Positions 17,096 to 26,368 are shown, counted from the first letter of the stretch. The stretch is DNA of 64,000 nt from Aeromicrobium duanguangcaii (GCF_024508295.1 NZ_CP101990.1:124001-188000); one strand, 5' to 3'. Program-made: numbers and translations. The notes: generated from the letters alone by a model not told the origin.

Positions 17096-17968
17096 GTGCG
17101 ATTCAGCGTTCACGTCTACAACTTCACCCTGCCCGGTGAGCCCGACACGCTCGGGCCCACCCTGGCCGAGACCGCTCGGACGGCCGAGCAGATCGGTGCC
17201 GACGCGGTCACCCTGATGGACCACTGGTTCCAGATGGAGAACGTCGGCCGATCCGAGGACCCGATGCTCGAGGGCTACACGTCGCTGGGCTTCCTGGCCG
17301 GCGTCACCGAGCGGGTCAAGCTCGGGCTGCTCGTCACCGGCGTCACCTACCGCCATCCCGGACTGCTGGCCAAGACGGTCACGACCCTCGATGTCCTGTC
17401 GGGCGGCCGGGCGATCCTGGGCCTCGGCGCCGCGTGGTACGAGCGCGAGCACCACGCGCTCGGCGTGCCGTACCCGCCGCTGGGCGAGCGCTTCGAGCGG
17501 CTCGAGGAGACGCTGCAGATCGTCCACCAGATGTGGAGCGACGACGACGGCCCGTACGAGGGCAAGCACTATCAGCTGGCCGAGACGATCTGCCAGCCTC
17601 AGCCGATCCAGAAGCCGCATCCGCCGATCATGATCGGCGGCCAGGGTGAGAAGAAGACGCTGCGCCTGGTCGCCCAGTACGGCGATGCGTGCAACCTCTT
17701 CCCGATCGGCGTCGACGGCATCAAGCACAAGCTCGAGGTGCTCGAACGCCACTGCGAGGACGTCGGTCGTGATCCCGCCGAGATCCACCGCACGATGCTG
17801 CCGCCGGGCGACCCCGTCGCCGATCCCGACGCCTTCCTGTCCCAGATGGAGCAGTACGCCGCCCTGGGCATCGAGACGGTCTCGGTCCAGCCCGAGGGCC
17901 CCGACCCGGTCCGCTGGGTCACCGAGTTCGGCGAGAAGGTCGCCCCGCGCCTGGCCGAGATCGGCTGA
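17096..17968 (+). CDS. LLM-class F420-dependent oxidoreductase
   Basis: A 290-residue TIM-barrel enzyme of the luciferase-like family. Visible landmarks are LMDHWFQM near residue 41, LGLLVTGVTYRHP, a non-prolyl cis-peptide region, ILGLGAAWYEREH, a LGERFERLEETLQI helix and PPIMIGGQGEKKTLRLVA near residue 180. These fit the F420-dependent branch (TIGR03560-like) rather than FMN luciferases. The substrate is unknown. TACGCT six bases before the GTG suggests a leaderless mRNA, even though the flavodoxin gene ends only four bases upstream. Confidence 0.82.
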   Translation: MRFSVHVYNFTLPGEPDTLGPTLAETARTAEQIGADAVTLMDHWFQMENVGRSEDPMLEGYTSLGFLAGVTERVKLGLLVTGVTYRHPGLLAKTVTTLDVLSGGRAILGLGAAWYEREHHALGVPYPPLGERFERLEETLQIVHQMWSDDDGPYEGKHYQLAETICQPQPIQKPHPPIMIGGQGEKKTLRLVAQYGDACNLFPIGVDGIKHKLEVLERHCEDVGRDPAEIHRTMLPPGDPVADPDAFLSQMEQYAALGIETVSVQPEGPDPVRWVTEFGEKVAPRLAEIG

Positions 17969-18030
17969 AACCCGGCCCGACGCGCCCGCACGCCGGTACG
18001 CTCCAGCGAATCGAGCTGGACGGGACGGAC

Positions 18031-19269
18031 GTGACGATGCGGGTGCGTGGGGTGGGGGCCGTCGTGACGGGCCTGGTCGTCGCGGCGGTGCTGTCCGCCT
18101 GTGCACCCGTGGCGGGCGGGCTCAGCGTCGCCGACGGTCCGCCCGGCGTCGGCGCGAACCCGATCACGTGGCAGGACGTCCAGCGAGACGGCCTGGGCGG
18201 TGCCCGGCTGGTGCTGCTGGTCTCGCCCTACGACGCCAAGGCCGGGCATCCCGCTCGGCTGGGAATCGTCGACGAGGACGGCACGACGCGATTCCTCGAT
18301 CTCGACGCCGATCCGGAGGCCGAGCTGGGCGGTCGTCGCGGGATCCTGTGCGCCCAGACCGCGGACGCGGCACTCAGGATCGACGGCCGTGGTGCCGAGC
18401 GACAGGCCCTTCCCGGGCCGGGCGGCTACGGACATGCGACCACGGTGCGAGCCGACGGATCGTGCGTCCGGGTGATGTCGGGCGGCGTGGCGTGGGAGCA
18501 GGACGGACGAGGCATGACGACCGGCGCATGGCCAGCGCTTCCCGAGGCGACGGCCGTGTCGGAGGACGCGGTGTGGGTGGCCACGACCGACGGTGACGAG
18601 CCCGGCACCACCGTCACCCTCCTCCGCACCGACCTCACGACCGGGCGGACCGAGACCGTCAGTCAGTGGCCGACCCTGCTGCGCCGCGAGCCGGACGGTC
18701 GGCGCCTGAGCGGCGACCTCCTCGTCAGCGAGCTGTTCCGCCACGACGGCCGGCTGCACCACCTGGTGGAGGTGAGTGCGCGCAGCGGCGATGACGAGCC
18801 CGCCACCATCCGTCCGGGCGTCAAGAGCGAGGTTCACCTCGTGTCGATCGATCCCCGGACGGGACGGCGCGAGTCCACGGCCCTCTTCGTGACTCGCGCT
18901 GGGGTGGAGGAGCCGTCGGAGGCGGGTGCCCACGTGCCCCAGGGTGCCCACGCCCTGTTCGCAGGACACCTCCACGACGGGTCGATCTTCGCCGTGGATG
19001 CCGATGGCGAGATCCTGGCGATCGATCTGGGGAGTCGGTCGGTGCGCGTCACCGGGCGACTCAGCCCTCGTGCCCGCGCCGCCAGTGACCTCGTCGCCAC
19101 GTGGGCTGCCGGGTCGCTGACCGTGGTGCTGCGTGGAGAGTCCGGCAGGGTCGCGGTGGAGGACTACGACCTCGCGACCGGCCGACTGCGGAACTCCACG
19201 ACGCTGAGCGGGCTCAGGGGAGTCCTGAGCACCCGGACGTTCGTCTCCAGCCTCGCCGTCGTGGGCTGA
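18031..19269 (+). CDS. lipoprotein of unknown function, probable beta-propeller
   Basis: A 412-residue protein with a lipoprotein signal peptide ending LSAC (lipid-modified Cys24). The mature part is mostly beta-strand, with repeated Asp/Gly turns and phrases such as LVSIDPRTGRRES and IFAVDADGEILAIDLGS, which resemble propeller blades. I do not recognise a named family. GTG at 18031 and ATG at 18037 are both possible starts. A TACGCT box lies some 28 bases upstream of the GTG. It is followed on the other strand by the DUF6629 gene. Confidence 0.6.
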   Translation: MTMRVRGVGAVVTGLVVAAVLSACAPVAGGLSVADGPPGVGANPITWQDVQRDGLGGARLVLLVSPYDAKAGHPARLGIVDEDGTTRFLDLDADPEAELGGRRGILCAQTADAALRIDGRGAERQALPGPGGYGHATTVRADGSCVRVMSGGVAWEQDGRGMTTGAWPALPEATAVSEDAVWVATTDGDEPGTTVTLLRTDLTTGRTETVSQWPTLLRREPDGRRLSGDLLVSELFRHDGRLHHLVEVSARSGDDEPATIRPGVKSEVHLVSIDPRTGRRESTALFVTRAGVEEPSEAGAHVPQGAHALFAGHLHDGSIFAVDADGEILAIDLGSRSVRVTGRLSPRARAASDLVATWAAGSLTVVLRGESGRVAVEDYDLATGRLRNSTTLSGLRGVLSTRTFVSSLAVVG

Positions 19270-19300
19270 GGGGCCTGCTCCTCGGCGCTCACGCCGGGCT

Positions 19301-19978
19301 TCAGTGGACAGGCTCCAGCGGCTGTCCGTGGAGCCGGTGCTGGTCGGGCAGGCGCCGCCGGCGATACATGTGCAGCAGCACCATCACCGACAGGAGAGCC
19401 GCGAGGACGCACCAGAGCGAGGCGAAGGCCTCGCGGTAGATGAGGGCGACCAGTGACAGCCCCACCAGGTTGAGCGCACCGAAGGCCACGATGGACGGGT
19501 AGCCCGACAACAACGCCGGCCCGACCGTGGCAACGACGTAGAGCACGGCCCAGAACATGCCGTGCTGGAGATCGACCCCGTACAGCACGGCATGGGCACG
19601 CTCCGTGACGGTGAGCGGCCCGCTGAGCACGAAGTACATCAGCTGGGCAGAGACCACCAGACCGAGGGCGACGAACGGTGCCACCCGCAGGCGTGCACCC
19701 TTCGGCTCGAGGAGCAGTACGGCGGTCGGTACCAGGGTCGGCAGCACCGGGAAGGCGAAGAGCACGTAGACCAGTGCCGCTGCCTGCTCGACATTCGCCG
19801 AGACGTGACCGTCCAGCCCGGCCCAGACGAGCGCCTCGGTGAGCTGGTGGAGGGCGAACAGGAGCGGAAGCGCAGCGAACGGCACCTCCCGCACGTGCCG
19901 AACCTCGCGAAGAGACAGGGCTGCGACGGGGAGAAGGGCCACGCCCGCGACCACGTCGGCCTCGATCGAGAAGCACAT
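19301..19978 (-). CDS. DUF6629 family membrane protein
   Basis: A 225-residue polytopic protein beginning MCFSIEADVVAG and containing REVPFAALPLLFALHQLTEALVW. This start and the HQLxEAxVW segment are characteristic of DUF6629 proteins. About seven membrane helices can be counted, with a basic C-terminus (YRRRRLPDQH). Function is unknown. A GGGAGAGG ribosome site lies upstream of the ATG, and a TAGGCT -10-like box about 30 bases before it. Confidence is good for the family and nil for the role. Confidence 0.7.
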   Translation of the reverse strand: MCFSIEADVVAGVALLPVAALSLREVRHVREVPFAALPLLFALHQLTEALVWAGLDGHVSANVEQAAALVYVLFAFPVLPTLVPTAVLLLEPKGARLRVAPFVALGLVVSAQLMYFVLSGPLTVTERAHAVLYGVDLQHGMFWAVLYVVATVGPALLSGYPSIVAFGALNLVGLSLVALIYREAFASLWCVLAALLSVMVLLHMYRRRRLPDQHRLHGQPLEPVH

Positions 19979-20054
19979 GCGAGACCGCCTCTCCCGGTGG
20001 AATGCTCAGCCTACGACGTTCTGTCGGCCACAGCGGCGAGCGTTTGAACGGAGC

Positions 20055-20630
20055 TCACAGGAACGGGACGCGGGGCTCCTCGTACCGGTAGGCCCACGCG
20101 CTTCCCGTCCAGAGCTCCAGCTGGCCCGGCCGGTTCGGGGAGGGATAGCGCCCGGGCGGCAGCACTGATCGGTCGGGCTCGACGACGACGGAGCCGTCGT
20201 CGGCCAGGCGCCACAGCCCGCGAAGGTCCCACGGCGCACCCCGCATGCGGTTGGCCGGGAACCGGTACTCGGGGTCACGGCTGAACAGGGCGACCATGTA
20301 GTCGGTGCGGCAGTAGCCGGCCATGATCTCGTCCCACATGATCCGACGGAGCCGGACGAACATGGCGACGACGACCGCGAACACGACGGCCGAGACGACC
20401 CCCAGGAGCCACGGGGGCGCCTGCGTGCCGTTCGCGAGCAGGAGCACCACGAGGAGCAGGCCGAATGACGTGCCGGCGATGGCGAGCAGGAGGTGGCGCG
20501 AGTTCGACGTCACGGGCGTCGGGGGCTCGGCCGGGATCTGAGGAGTCAGCCCGAGCTCGACGGCGCGCGTGAAGCCGGGGACGGTGCGCGGGTCGCGCCT
20601 GACCGCCTCACGGAGATAGTCCTCGGCCAC
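20055..20630 (-). CDS. DUF2510-domain membrane protein
   Basis: A 191-residue protein. I start it at the GTG at 20630, five bases after an AGGAGG Shine-Dalgarno. Two membrane helices (about residues 47-66 and 73-92) are followed by a soluble part that ends in LPPGRYPSPNRPGQLELW and AWAYRYEE. This is a close variant of the DUF2510 module (WYPDPxGxxxxRYWDGxxW) found in actinobacterial membrane proteins. It lies about 20 bases after the stop of the large secreted protein, so the two may be co-transcribed. Role unknown. Confidence 0.6.
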   Translation of the reverse strand: MAEDYLREAVRRDPRTVPGFTRAVELGLTPQIPAEPPTPVTSNSRHLLLAIAGTSFGLLLVVLLLANGTQAPPWLLGVVSAVVFAVVVAMFVRLRRIMWDEIMAGYCRTDYMVALFSRDPEYRFPANRMRGAPWDLRGLWRLADDGSVVVEPDRSVLPPGRYPSPNRPGQLELWTGSAWAYRYEEPRVPFL

Positions 20631-20652
20631 GCGCACCTCCTCCCCGCCGCGC

Positions 20653-23247
20653 TCAACCGCGCGGCGCGACCTCGAACGAGTAGGTCTGGCTCGAGCCGGC
20701 ACCCGACTCGAACAGGACCCGCCGTCCCTTGACGTAGACCTCGAGCGACCACGTGCGCGATCCTGTGCCGCAGCCCGCGTACTCGTCGACACGCACATGG
20801 TAGGTGCCCGAGGGCGCTTCCCCGTCGTCCCAGTTGATGTTCTCGATGTAGCTGCCGTCTGCGGTCTCCTGCGAGCAGCCCGGGATGATGTCGTGGTCGA
20901 GCTCGCCGCCCGAGGCCGACGTCGGTGCCCGGTAGTAGACGGTCTCCCCGGCTGGATCGGTCACGTGCAGGTCGTAGTCCGTGCCGTTGCTCCACCGCAG
21001 CGTCGCACGTATGTCGCCGTCGCCGAGCTCGGAGTCCATGATGCAGCGCTCGGGCCACCGCAGCGGGTCGATGTAGTCCCACTCGCCACCCAGGACCTCC
21101 CATGAGGCGCTCGCCTCCAGCGGGCCGAGCCACGCCGAGGCGTCCAGGCTCACCGCGCCCTCGCCCCCGAGCGTGAACTCCAGGCAGCGCTCCTGGCCCC
21201 GCGCCGGATCGCCGAACTGCCCGGACACGGCACCCTTCAGGAGGGCGAGCCGACCGCCGGCCCCCGCGATGACGCCGGCATCGGCGGTTCCCGCAGCCGG
21301 GCCGAGGGTGAACTCACCGACGACCGCGACCTCGAGGCCGATCTCACCCGCGACGTCGGGCGCGTACATGTTTCCCTCGTGGATGGGCTCGGAGCCGAAG
21401 TCCGGCTCCGTGCCGATGCGGGCGTGAGCCTTGAAGCCTGCAGTCGCGTCGAAGCCCCAGTCGTGGAGCGAGAGCTTGCCCTGGGCCGAGATCTCGAGGC
21501 CGCCGGAGTACTTGATCCCCATCGGGACCGGGTAGGCGACGATCTGGCGGTAGAAGTCGTCCATGCCGAGCAGGCACGAGAGCTCCTTGGCCACGTCGAC
21601 GTCCACCAGGCCGCCGACGGTGAGGGCTGAGGAGACGTCGATGGAGGCTGCGTGCGGGACGTCGACGGCCAGGTCCCACAGGCCGACGGTCTTGCTGTGC
21701 ACGTCCACGTCGAAGTCGCCGGTGGCGTCGAAGGTCGGGGTGATGCCGACCTTGAGGTCCAAGGCGTTGTAGCTGATGCAGTCCTTCAGGTCGCTGCTCG
21801 GCATGGCTGCCGGGCGGACCGGGGACGTGCGCTTCACCGCTGCCGGAGGCTTGAGGTCGCGGTGCGACGGCCCGGGAGCCTTGCGAGCGGACGGGGCCCG
21901 CAGGGCGGCTGCCGGCCCCTCGCCGGGCGGCTCGGCCGGTGCCGGGGCGGGCTCCTCGCCGGGCTCGGGCGCCGGCGGCACGTAGTCGCCGTACGTGATC
22001 TCCTCCATGGACACCGGGTCGGATGCGTAGCTGCCCTCGGCGCTGTAGTGGCTGAACACGTCGGCGAGGCCTGCGGGAGCCAGGCGCACGGTGCGGCCGT
22101 CGGGATCGATCTCGGCGATCGTGCCGAGATAGCCGCCGGGGACGGCGGCGGAGGCGGGCAGACCCACACCGGCACCGAGGACGGGCGCGGGACGCGAGGC
22201 GGCGAACCGGACCCAGACCTGCCCGGAGCGCAGCGTGACCACGTCGCCGGCGTCACCGAGCACGGCGCGCGGCGCCAGTGCGAAGCCCGCGGCGGAGTCG
22301 GCGCCCGTACCCGCGCGGGTGGTGCCCGCCGTGACCGAGACCGGGCCCTGCCAGGCGCCGTCGACGAGGGTGAAGAGGCTGTAGCTGTAGTCGGTGCCCG
22401 ATGCCAGGCCGCCATCGGTCACGGACCGATCGGTGCCGGAGTACACGGCCGTGCCGGCGTCGCGAGTGGCCGGGGCGCGGTCGCCGGCGCTGCGGCGGAG
22501 CACGTACTCGGTCTCGTCCTTCGAGGCCCAGGCCAGCGAGACCGAATCGGCCGTCGTGTCCGTGACCTCGAGGCCGGCGACCGGAGGGGCCACCTTCCAG
22601 GCGAACGCAGAGGCGGCGGTGGCGCCGCGCGGCACGGTGAGCTTGGTGGTGGTCCGGGTGGGGCGGTGGTCACGGCCCTCGCGGAGGGAGGACACCGCAG
22701 TGAGCGTGTAGGTGCCGGGCTTGACGTCGAGCGTGCGCGTGGTCGAGGTGCCGACGGCGGGCTTGACGGCCCGCGTCGTCGTCGGTCCCTTGACGAGCAC
22801 CTGCGCGGGCAGGCCGTCGGGCGTCGTCAAGGTGATGCGCAGGCGCGTGGGCGGTCCGGTGCGCACGGTGAGCTTGACGGTGCGCGACTTCGCCGCCTTG
22901 AGGCGCTTCGACTTCTTCTTCAGCACACGGTAGCTGTGGGTGCCGGTGGCGGGTTTGAACTTCACTCGGTAGACGCCGCGGGCGTTCGTGCGCACCGACT
23001 TCACGGCGCGCCACTTCTTGCCGACCTTGCGCTGGACGTACACGCGCTCGCGCTTCTTCGCCTTCGCGACCTTGCCCGAGAGCGTGACCACAGCGCCGGG
23101 CGCCAGGGTGCGGGCGCTCGTCTTCACCGAGACCTTCGTCGAGACGGGCGCAGCGGACGCCGACGTCATGGCGAGCATCTGGGTGGGCAGGACGAACGCG
23201 ACGACCAACGCCAGCAGGGTGGTGAGTCGGCGGGTGGGGCTGCGCAT
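20653..23247 (-). CDS. large secreted multi-domain protein (Ig-like, Fn3-like, DUF2135-like)
   Basis: An 864-residue exported protein with a signal peptide (residues 1-33, ending ASAAP). Next come a Lys/Arg-rich Ig-like domain (SGKVAKAKKRERVYVQRKVG), a carboxypeptidase-regulatory-like segment, and an Fn3-like domain (SVSLAWASKDETEYVLRR). A Pro/Ala/Glu-rich linker (near residues 400-450), a long beta-rich middle region with few Cys, and a C-terminal domain with DYDLHVTDPAGETVYYR and WDDGEAPSGTYHVRVDEY, like YfaP/DUF2135, follow. The ATG at 23247 has GGAG ahead; a longer frame reading back through the tRNA is rejected. It is probably a cell-surface or adhesion protein. Confidence 0.65.
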   Translation of the reverse strand: MRSPTRRLTTLLALVVAFVLPTQMLAMTSASAAPVSTKVSVKTSARTLAPGAVVTLSGKVAKAKKRERVYVQRKVGKKWRAVKSVRTNARGVYRVKFKPATGTHSYRVLKKKSKRLKAAKSRTVKLTVRTGPPTRLRITLTTPDGLPAQVLVKGPTTTRAVKPAVGTSTTRTLDVKPGTYTLTAVSSLREGRDHRPTRTTTKLTVPRGATAASAFAWKVAPPVAGLEVTDTTADSVSLAWASKDETEYVLRRSAGDRAPATRDAGTAVYSGTDRSVTDGGLASGTDYSYSLFTLVDGAWQGPVSVTAGTTRAGTGADSAAGFALAPRAVLGDAGDVVTLRSGQVWVRFAASRPAPVLGAGVGLPASAAVPGGYLGTIAEIDPDGRTVRLAPAGLADVFSHYSAEGSYASDPVSMEEITYGDYVPPAPEPGEEPAPAPAEPPGEGPAAALRAPSARKAPGPSHRDLKPPAAVKRTSPVRPAAMPSSDLKDCISYNALDLKVGITPTFDATGDFDVDVHSKTVGLWDLAVDVPHAASIDVSSALTVGGLVDVDVAKELSCLLGMDDFYRQIVAYPVPMGIKYSGGLEISAQGKLSLHDWGFDATAGFKAHARIGTEPDFGSEPIHEGNMYAPDVAGEIGLEVAVVGEFTLGPAAGTADAGVIAGAGGRLALLKGAVSGQFGDPARGQERCLEFTLGGEGAVSLDASAWLGPLEASASWEVLGGEWDYIDPLRWPERCIMDSELGDGDIRATLRWSNGTDYDLHVTDPAGETVYYRAPTSASGGELDHDIIPGCSQETADGSYIENINWDDGEAPSGTYHVRVDEYAGCGTGSRTWSLEVYVKGRRVLFESGAGSSQTYSFEVAPRG

Positions 23248-23392
23248 GAGAGCTCCGTCTCGAGAGGGCTTGAAGTTCGCGGAAGTCAAGCACGCCCCGT
23301 GTGGTCGCGGAGGCGTTTTTCCCAGAGCGGAGGTGCCCGTCCCACGGACGCTGTGACTGGTGGGACTCAGGCGACGCAGGAGTGAGAATGAC
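23248..23392. other. intergenic stretch upstream of the large secreted protein
   Basis: About 145 bases with no gene between the start of the secreted protein and the tRNA-Ser(CGA) terminator repeat. It must hold the promoter of the secreted-protein gene; I cannot place a box with confidence. Confidence 0.3.
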
Positions 23393-23428
23393 AGAACCCC
23401 CGCCGGGCTCGCGCTCGACGGGGGCTCT
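23393..23428 (-). terminator. tRNA-Ser(CGA) terminator, copy A of a repeated hairpin
   Basis: Reading the minus strand, AGCCCCCG pairs with CGGGGGTT around a GTCGAGC-type loop, just after the tRNA 3' end. Almost the same 34 bases occur after tRNA-Ser(GCT) at 52740-52774. Confidence 0.6.
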
Positions 23429-23436
23429 GGTGCTGC

Positions 23437-23526
23437 TGGCGGTGGCGGTGGGATTTGAACCCACGGTGGGCGTGAACCCACACACGCTTTCGAGGCGTGC
23501 TCCTTAGGCCGCTCGGACACGCCACC
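23437..23526 (-). tRNA. tRNA-Ser (anticodon CGA)
   Basis: A 90-base class II tRNA. The acceptor pairs GGTGGCG with CGCCACC, followed by a G discriminator and an encoded CCA. The anticodon loop CTCGAAA gives CGA. There is a long variable arm and a T-loop TTCAAAT. Confidence 0.95.
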
Positions 23527-23602
23527 GCCGAGGAGTTTACGGCAGTCACCCCGCTGCGACCCAATCGGGGCGGAACGGGCGACTCGGCCCTAGGGTCAGG
23601 GC

Positions 23603-24571
23603 GTGATCTGGACGCTCGTGGCGCTGCTCGTGGTGGCAACCGCGGTGGCGGCATGGCGTGAGCCGCGGAGCCTCTCGGTCGGCGTCCTCGCGCTGCTCGC
23701 CGGGGGCGTCGCGGTGGTGGCGCTCGCGGGTCTGGACGGCCTGATCGTGGTGCTCGTCCTCGCGCTCCTGGCCCTGGCGATGTTCGCGATCCTCGGCGGG
23801 TTGACGATGCGGCGCCAGCCGGGCCGTTCCCGCGTCGGAGGCGTCGCCGTCGCGCTCGGAGCCGTCGCGCTCGGCTACTGCGCGGCTCTCGAGTGGGTCC
23901 GGGCCGAACAGGCCGAGGACCTGGCCGGGTGGCTGCTCGTGCTGGGCACGCCGGCGTTCTACGTCGCCTCCCTGTTCGTGGCCTTCGTCGGCTACGGCGC
24001 CGTGTACGGCCGCGTCGTGCGCCGCTGGGTCCCGCCAGTCGACGTCGTCATCGTGTTGGGCGCAGGGCTGCACGGCGACCGGGTCAGCCAGGTGCTGGCG
24101 TCACGGCTCGATCGAGCGCTGGTCGCGCTGGGCCGCTCGCGGTCCCGAGGTCGCGACACCCACGTGATCTGCTCCGGGGGGCAGGGGCCGGACGAGACGG
24201 TGCCCGAGGCCGTGGCGATGGCTCGGTACCTGCTGGGTCGTGGTGTCGACGATTCGCTCGTCTGGCGCGAGGACCGGTCGACCTCGACGGACGAGAACCT
24301 GAGGTTCAGCGCCGAGATCGCCGCCGAGCACGGGATCGAGCACGGTCGGTTCGCCGTCGTGACGAACGACTTCCATGCCTTCCGGGCGGCCATGCTGATG
24401 CGCGACGTCGGGCTGGCCGGTTACGGCCTCGGCGCCTCGACCCGCCCGCGGCTGTGGGCGGCTGCGGTGCTGCGCGAGTTCACCGCCGTGCTCTGGGAGC
24501 AGCGGCTCCTCCACGCCCTCGTCGCCGTCGTGCTCACAGGTGCCGCGGTCGTGACGGCCGCGGCACCGTGA
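23603..24571 (+). CDS. YdcF-family (DUF218) membrane protein
   Basis: A 322-residue protein. About four to five N-terminal membrane helices (residues 1-145) precede a DUF218 domain with VVIVLGAGLHGDRVSQVLASR, VICSGGQGPDE, STSTDENLRFS and FAVVTNDFHAFRA. This matches the YdcF/SanA/ElyC group, which is tied to envelope barrier function and possibly to nucleotide-type substrates. A last hydrophobic helix closes the C-terminus. TAGGGT lies six bases before the GTG, so the transcript is likely leaderless. Confidence 0.78.
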   Translation: MIWTLVALLVVATAVAAWREPRSLSVGVLALLAGGVAVVALAGLDGLIVVLVLALLALAMFAILGGLTMRRQPGRSRVGGVAVALGAVALGYCAALEWVRAEQAEDLAGWLLVLGTPAFYVASLFVAFVGYGAVYGRVVRRWVPPVDVVIVLGAGLHGDRVSQVLASRLDRALVALGRSRSRGRDTHVICSGGQGPDETVPEAVAMARYLLGRGVDDSLVWREDRSTSTDENLRFSAEIAAEHGIEHGRFAVVTNDFHAFRAAMLMRDVGLAGYGLGASTRPRLWAAAVLREFTAVLWEQRLLHALVAVVLTGAAVVTAAAP

Positions 24572-24589
24572 ACAGACGGATCGAACCGG

Positions 24590-25189
24590 TCAGTCGGGCT
24601 GGCTGATCGAGAGCATCGTCTCGCTGAAGAGATCGATCCCGTCGTCCTTCGACCGACCCGATCCCTGACCGCCGAGCAGGCTCGCCATCTCGCCGGCGGC
24701 GCGCTCGATCCGGCTCTGCAGCGTGCCCTCGCCCGCGGAGCCCCAGTCGTGCGGGCTCGCGAACACCCCGGTCGGCACGACGACCGACTGCAAGTACGCG
24801 AACAGCGGACGCAGCGCGAAGTCGATCACCATCGAGTGACGCGCCGTGCCGCCCGTCGCCGCGAGCAGCACGACCTTGCCGATCAGCGCGTCGTTGTCGA
24901 GGGCGTCGACGAACGACTTGAACAGGCCGGGGTACGAGGCCTTGAACGTCGGGACGACGATGATCAACGCGTCGGCCTCGCCGACCTGGTCGTAGACGTG
25001 CTGCAGCCGAGGCGCGGCGAACCCGGTGAGGGCCGCGTCGGTGATCTCGTGCGCGAGCTCGCGCAGGTTGACGACCTCGATGCTCGCGCCACCGAGCGCG
25101 GTGCCGGCGGCCGCGGCGAGCCGGTCGGCCAACAGGCGCGTGGTCGACGGCTCGCCGACGCCCGCGGACAGGGCGACGATCCTGGTCAT
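24590..25189 (-). CDS. FMN reductase, CE1759 family (partner of LLM monooxygenase)
   Basis: A 199-residue NAD(P)H-dependent FMN reductase with a flavodoxin fold: SAGVGEPSTTRLLADRL phosphate loop, VPTFKASYPGLFKSFVDAL, and LLAATGGTARHS. It matches the CE1759-type reductase that is found next to a CE1758-type monooxygenase, and that gene is here too. The ATG overlaps the monooxygenase stop (ATGA), so the pair is translated together. It should supply reduced FMN to the monooxygenase. Substrate chemistry is unknown. Confidence 0.85.
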   Translation of the reverse strand: MTRIVALSAGVGEPSTTRLLADRLAAAAGTALGGASIEVVNLRELAHEITDAALTGFAAPRLQHVYDQVGEADALIIVVPTFKASYPGLFKSFVDALDNDALIGKVVLLAATGGTARHSMVIDFALRPLFAYLQSVVVPTGVFASPHDWGSAGEGTLQSRIERAAGEMASLLGGQGSGRSKDDGIDLFSETMLSISQPD

Positions 25190-26292
25190 ACCGAGACCTC
25201 CTCGGTCAGGGCGGCGTCGCGCGCGGCAACGCGCGCGGCGTGGGTGGGAGCGTCCGGCACGTTCGTCGGACGCCGCGCATCGAACTCGGCGCGCATGGTG
25301 GGCAGGATCTCGCCGAGCAGGTCGAGCTGCTCGAGGACCGTCTTGAGCGGCAGGCCCGCGTGATCGACGAGGAACAGCTGGCGCTGGTAGTCGCCGAAGT
25401 AGTCCGCGAACGCCAGCGTGCGCTCCAGGACCTGCTGCGGGCTGCCGACCGTGAGCGGCGTCTGCTCGGTGAAGTCCTCCATGCTCGGACCGTGGCCGTA
25501 GACCGGCGCGTTGTCGAAGTACGGCCGGAACTCGTTGACCGCGTCCTGGCTGTTCTTGCGCATGAAGAACTGGCCGCCGAGACCGACGATCGCCTGCTCC
25601 GCAGTGCCGTGCCCGTAGTGGGCGTAGCGCTGCCGGTAGAAGTTGATCAGCCGGATGTAGTGCTCCTTCGGCCAGAAGATGTTGTTGGCGAAGTAGCCGT
25701 CACCGTAGAACGCGGCCAGCTCGGCCACCTCGGGCGTGCGGATCGTGCCGTGCCACACGAACGGCGCGACGCCGTCGAGCGGCGCCGGCGTCGAGGTGTA
25801 GCCCTGCAGCGGCGTGCGGAACTTGCCCTCCCAGTTGACGACCGGCTCGGACCAGAGCTTGCGCAGCAGCTGGTAGTTCTCGATCGTCAGCTCGACGGCC
25901 TTGCTGATGTCCTTGCCGAACCACGGGTACACCGGAGCGGTGTTGCCGCGGCCGAGCATGAGGTCCATGCGGCCGTCGACGAGGTGCTGCAGCGCGGCGT
26001 AGTCCTCGGCGATCTTCACCGGGTCGTTCGTGGTGATGAGCGTGGTCGAGGTCGACAGGATGATGCGCTCGGTCTGCGCGCCGATGTACGCGAGCGTCGT
26101 GGTCGGGCTCGAGGGAACGAAGGGCGGGTTGTGGTGCTCGCCCGTGGCGAACACGTCCAGGCCCACCTCCTCGGCCTTCTTCGCGATCGCGACGGTGTTC
26201 TTGATGCGCTCGTGCTCGCTCGGCGTCGTGCCGTTGGTGGGGTCGGTCGTGACGTCGCCGACGGTGAAGATGCCGATCTGCATGCTGCTCAT
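25186..26292 (-). CDS. FMN-dependent luciferase-like monooxygenase, CE1758 family
   Basis: A 368-residue TIM-barrel oxygenase that begins MSSMQIGIFTVGDVTTD. FATGEHHNPPF at about residue 48, TTTLAYIGAQTERI, LMLGRGNTAP and VDGRMDL identify the FMN-dependent luciferase-like family, and its coupling to the CE1759-type reductase identifies the subfamily. It should oxidise an unknown organic substrate with O2 and FMNH2. The ATG at 26292 is chosen (GGGAG upstream), with a second ATG three codons in. An AT-rich inverted repeat about 20 bases upstream is a likely operator. Confidence 0.85.
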   Translation of the reverse strand: MSSMQIGIFTVGDVTTDPTNGTTPSEHERIKNTVAIAKKAEEVGLDVFATGEHHNPPFVPSSPTTTLAYIGAQTERIILSTSTTLITTNDPVKIAEDYAALQHLVDGRMDLMLGRGNTAPVYPWFGKDISKAVELTIENYQLLRKLWSEPVVNWEGKFRTPLQGYTSTPAPLDGVAPFVWHGTIRTPEVAELAAFYGDGYFANNIFWPKEHYIRLINFYRQRYAHYGHGTAEQAIVGLGGQFFMRKNSQDAVNEFRPYFDNAPVYGHGPSMEDFTEQTPLTVGSPQQVLERTLAFADYFGDYQRQLFLVDHAGLPLKTVLEQLDLLGEILPTMRAEFDARRPTNVPDAPTHAARVAARDAALTEEVSV

Positions 26293-26310
26293 GGGTCCAG
26301 TCTCCCAGCA

Positions 26311-26332
26311 TATAGTTAAAGATTCAACTAAT
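26311..26332 (-). promoter_or_regulatory. AT-rich inverted repeat upstream of the flavin monooxygenase pair
   Basis: TAGTT-N8-AACTA (26313-26330) stands out in the GC-rich surroundings and lies about 20 bases before the monooxygenase ATG, overlapping TAACTATA, which could be the -10 region. Repeats of this type are usual MarR-family operators. No MarR gene is adjacent. Confidence 0.5.
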
Positions 26333-26368
26333 GAACGCACGGCGGCGCTGGATATTCCGACCGGTCCG

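Noticed and set aside
23248-23520. Upstream extension of the large secreted protein frame through tRNA-Ser(CGA)
   Set aside because: The extension crosses the tRNA and lacks a signal peptide; the ATG at 23247 with GGAG and a good signal peptide is preferred.
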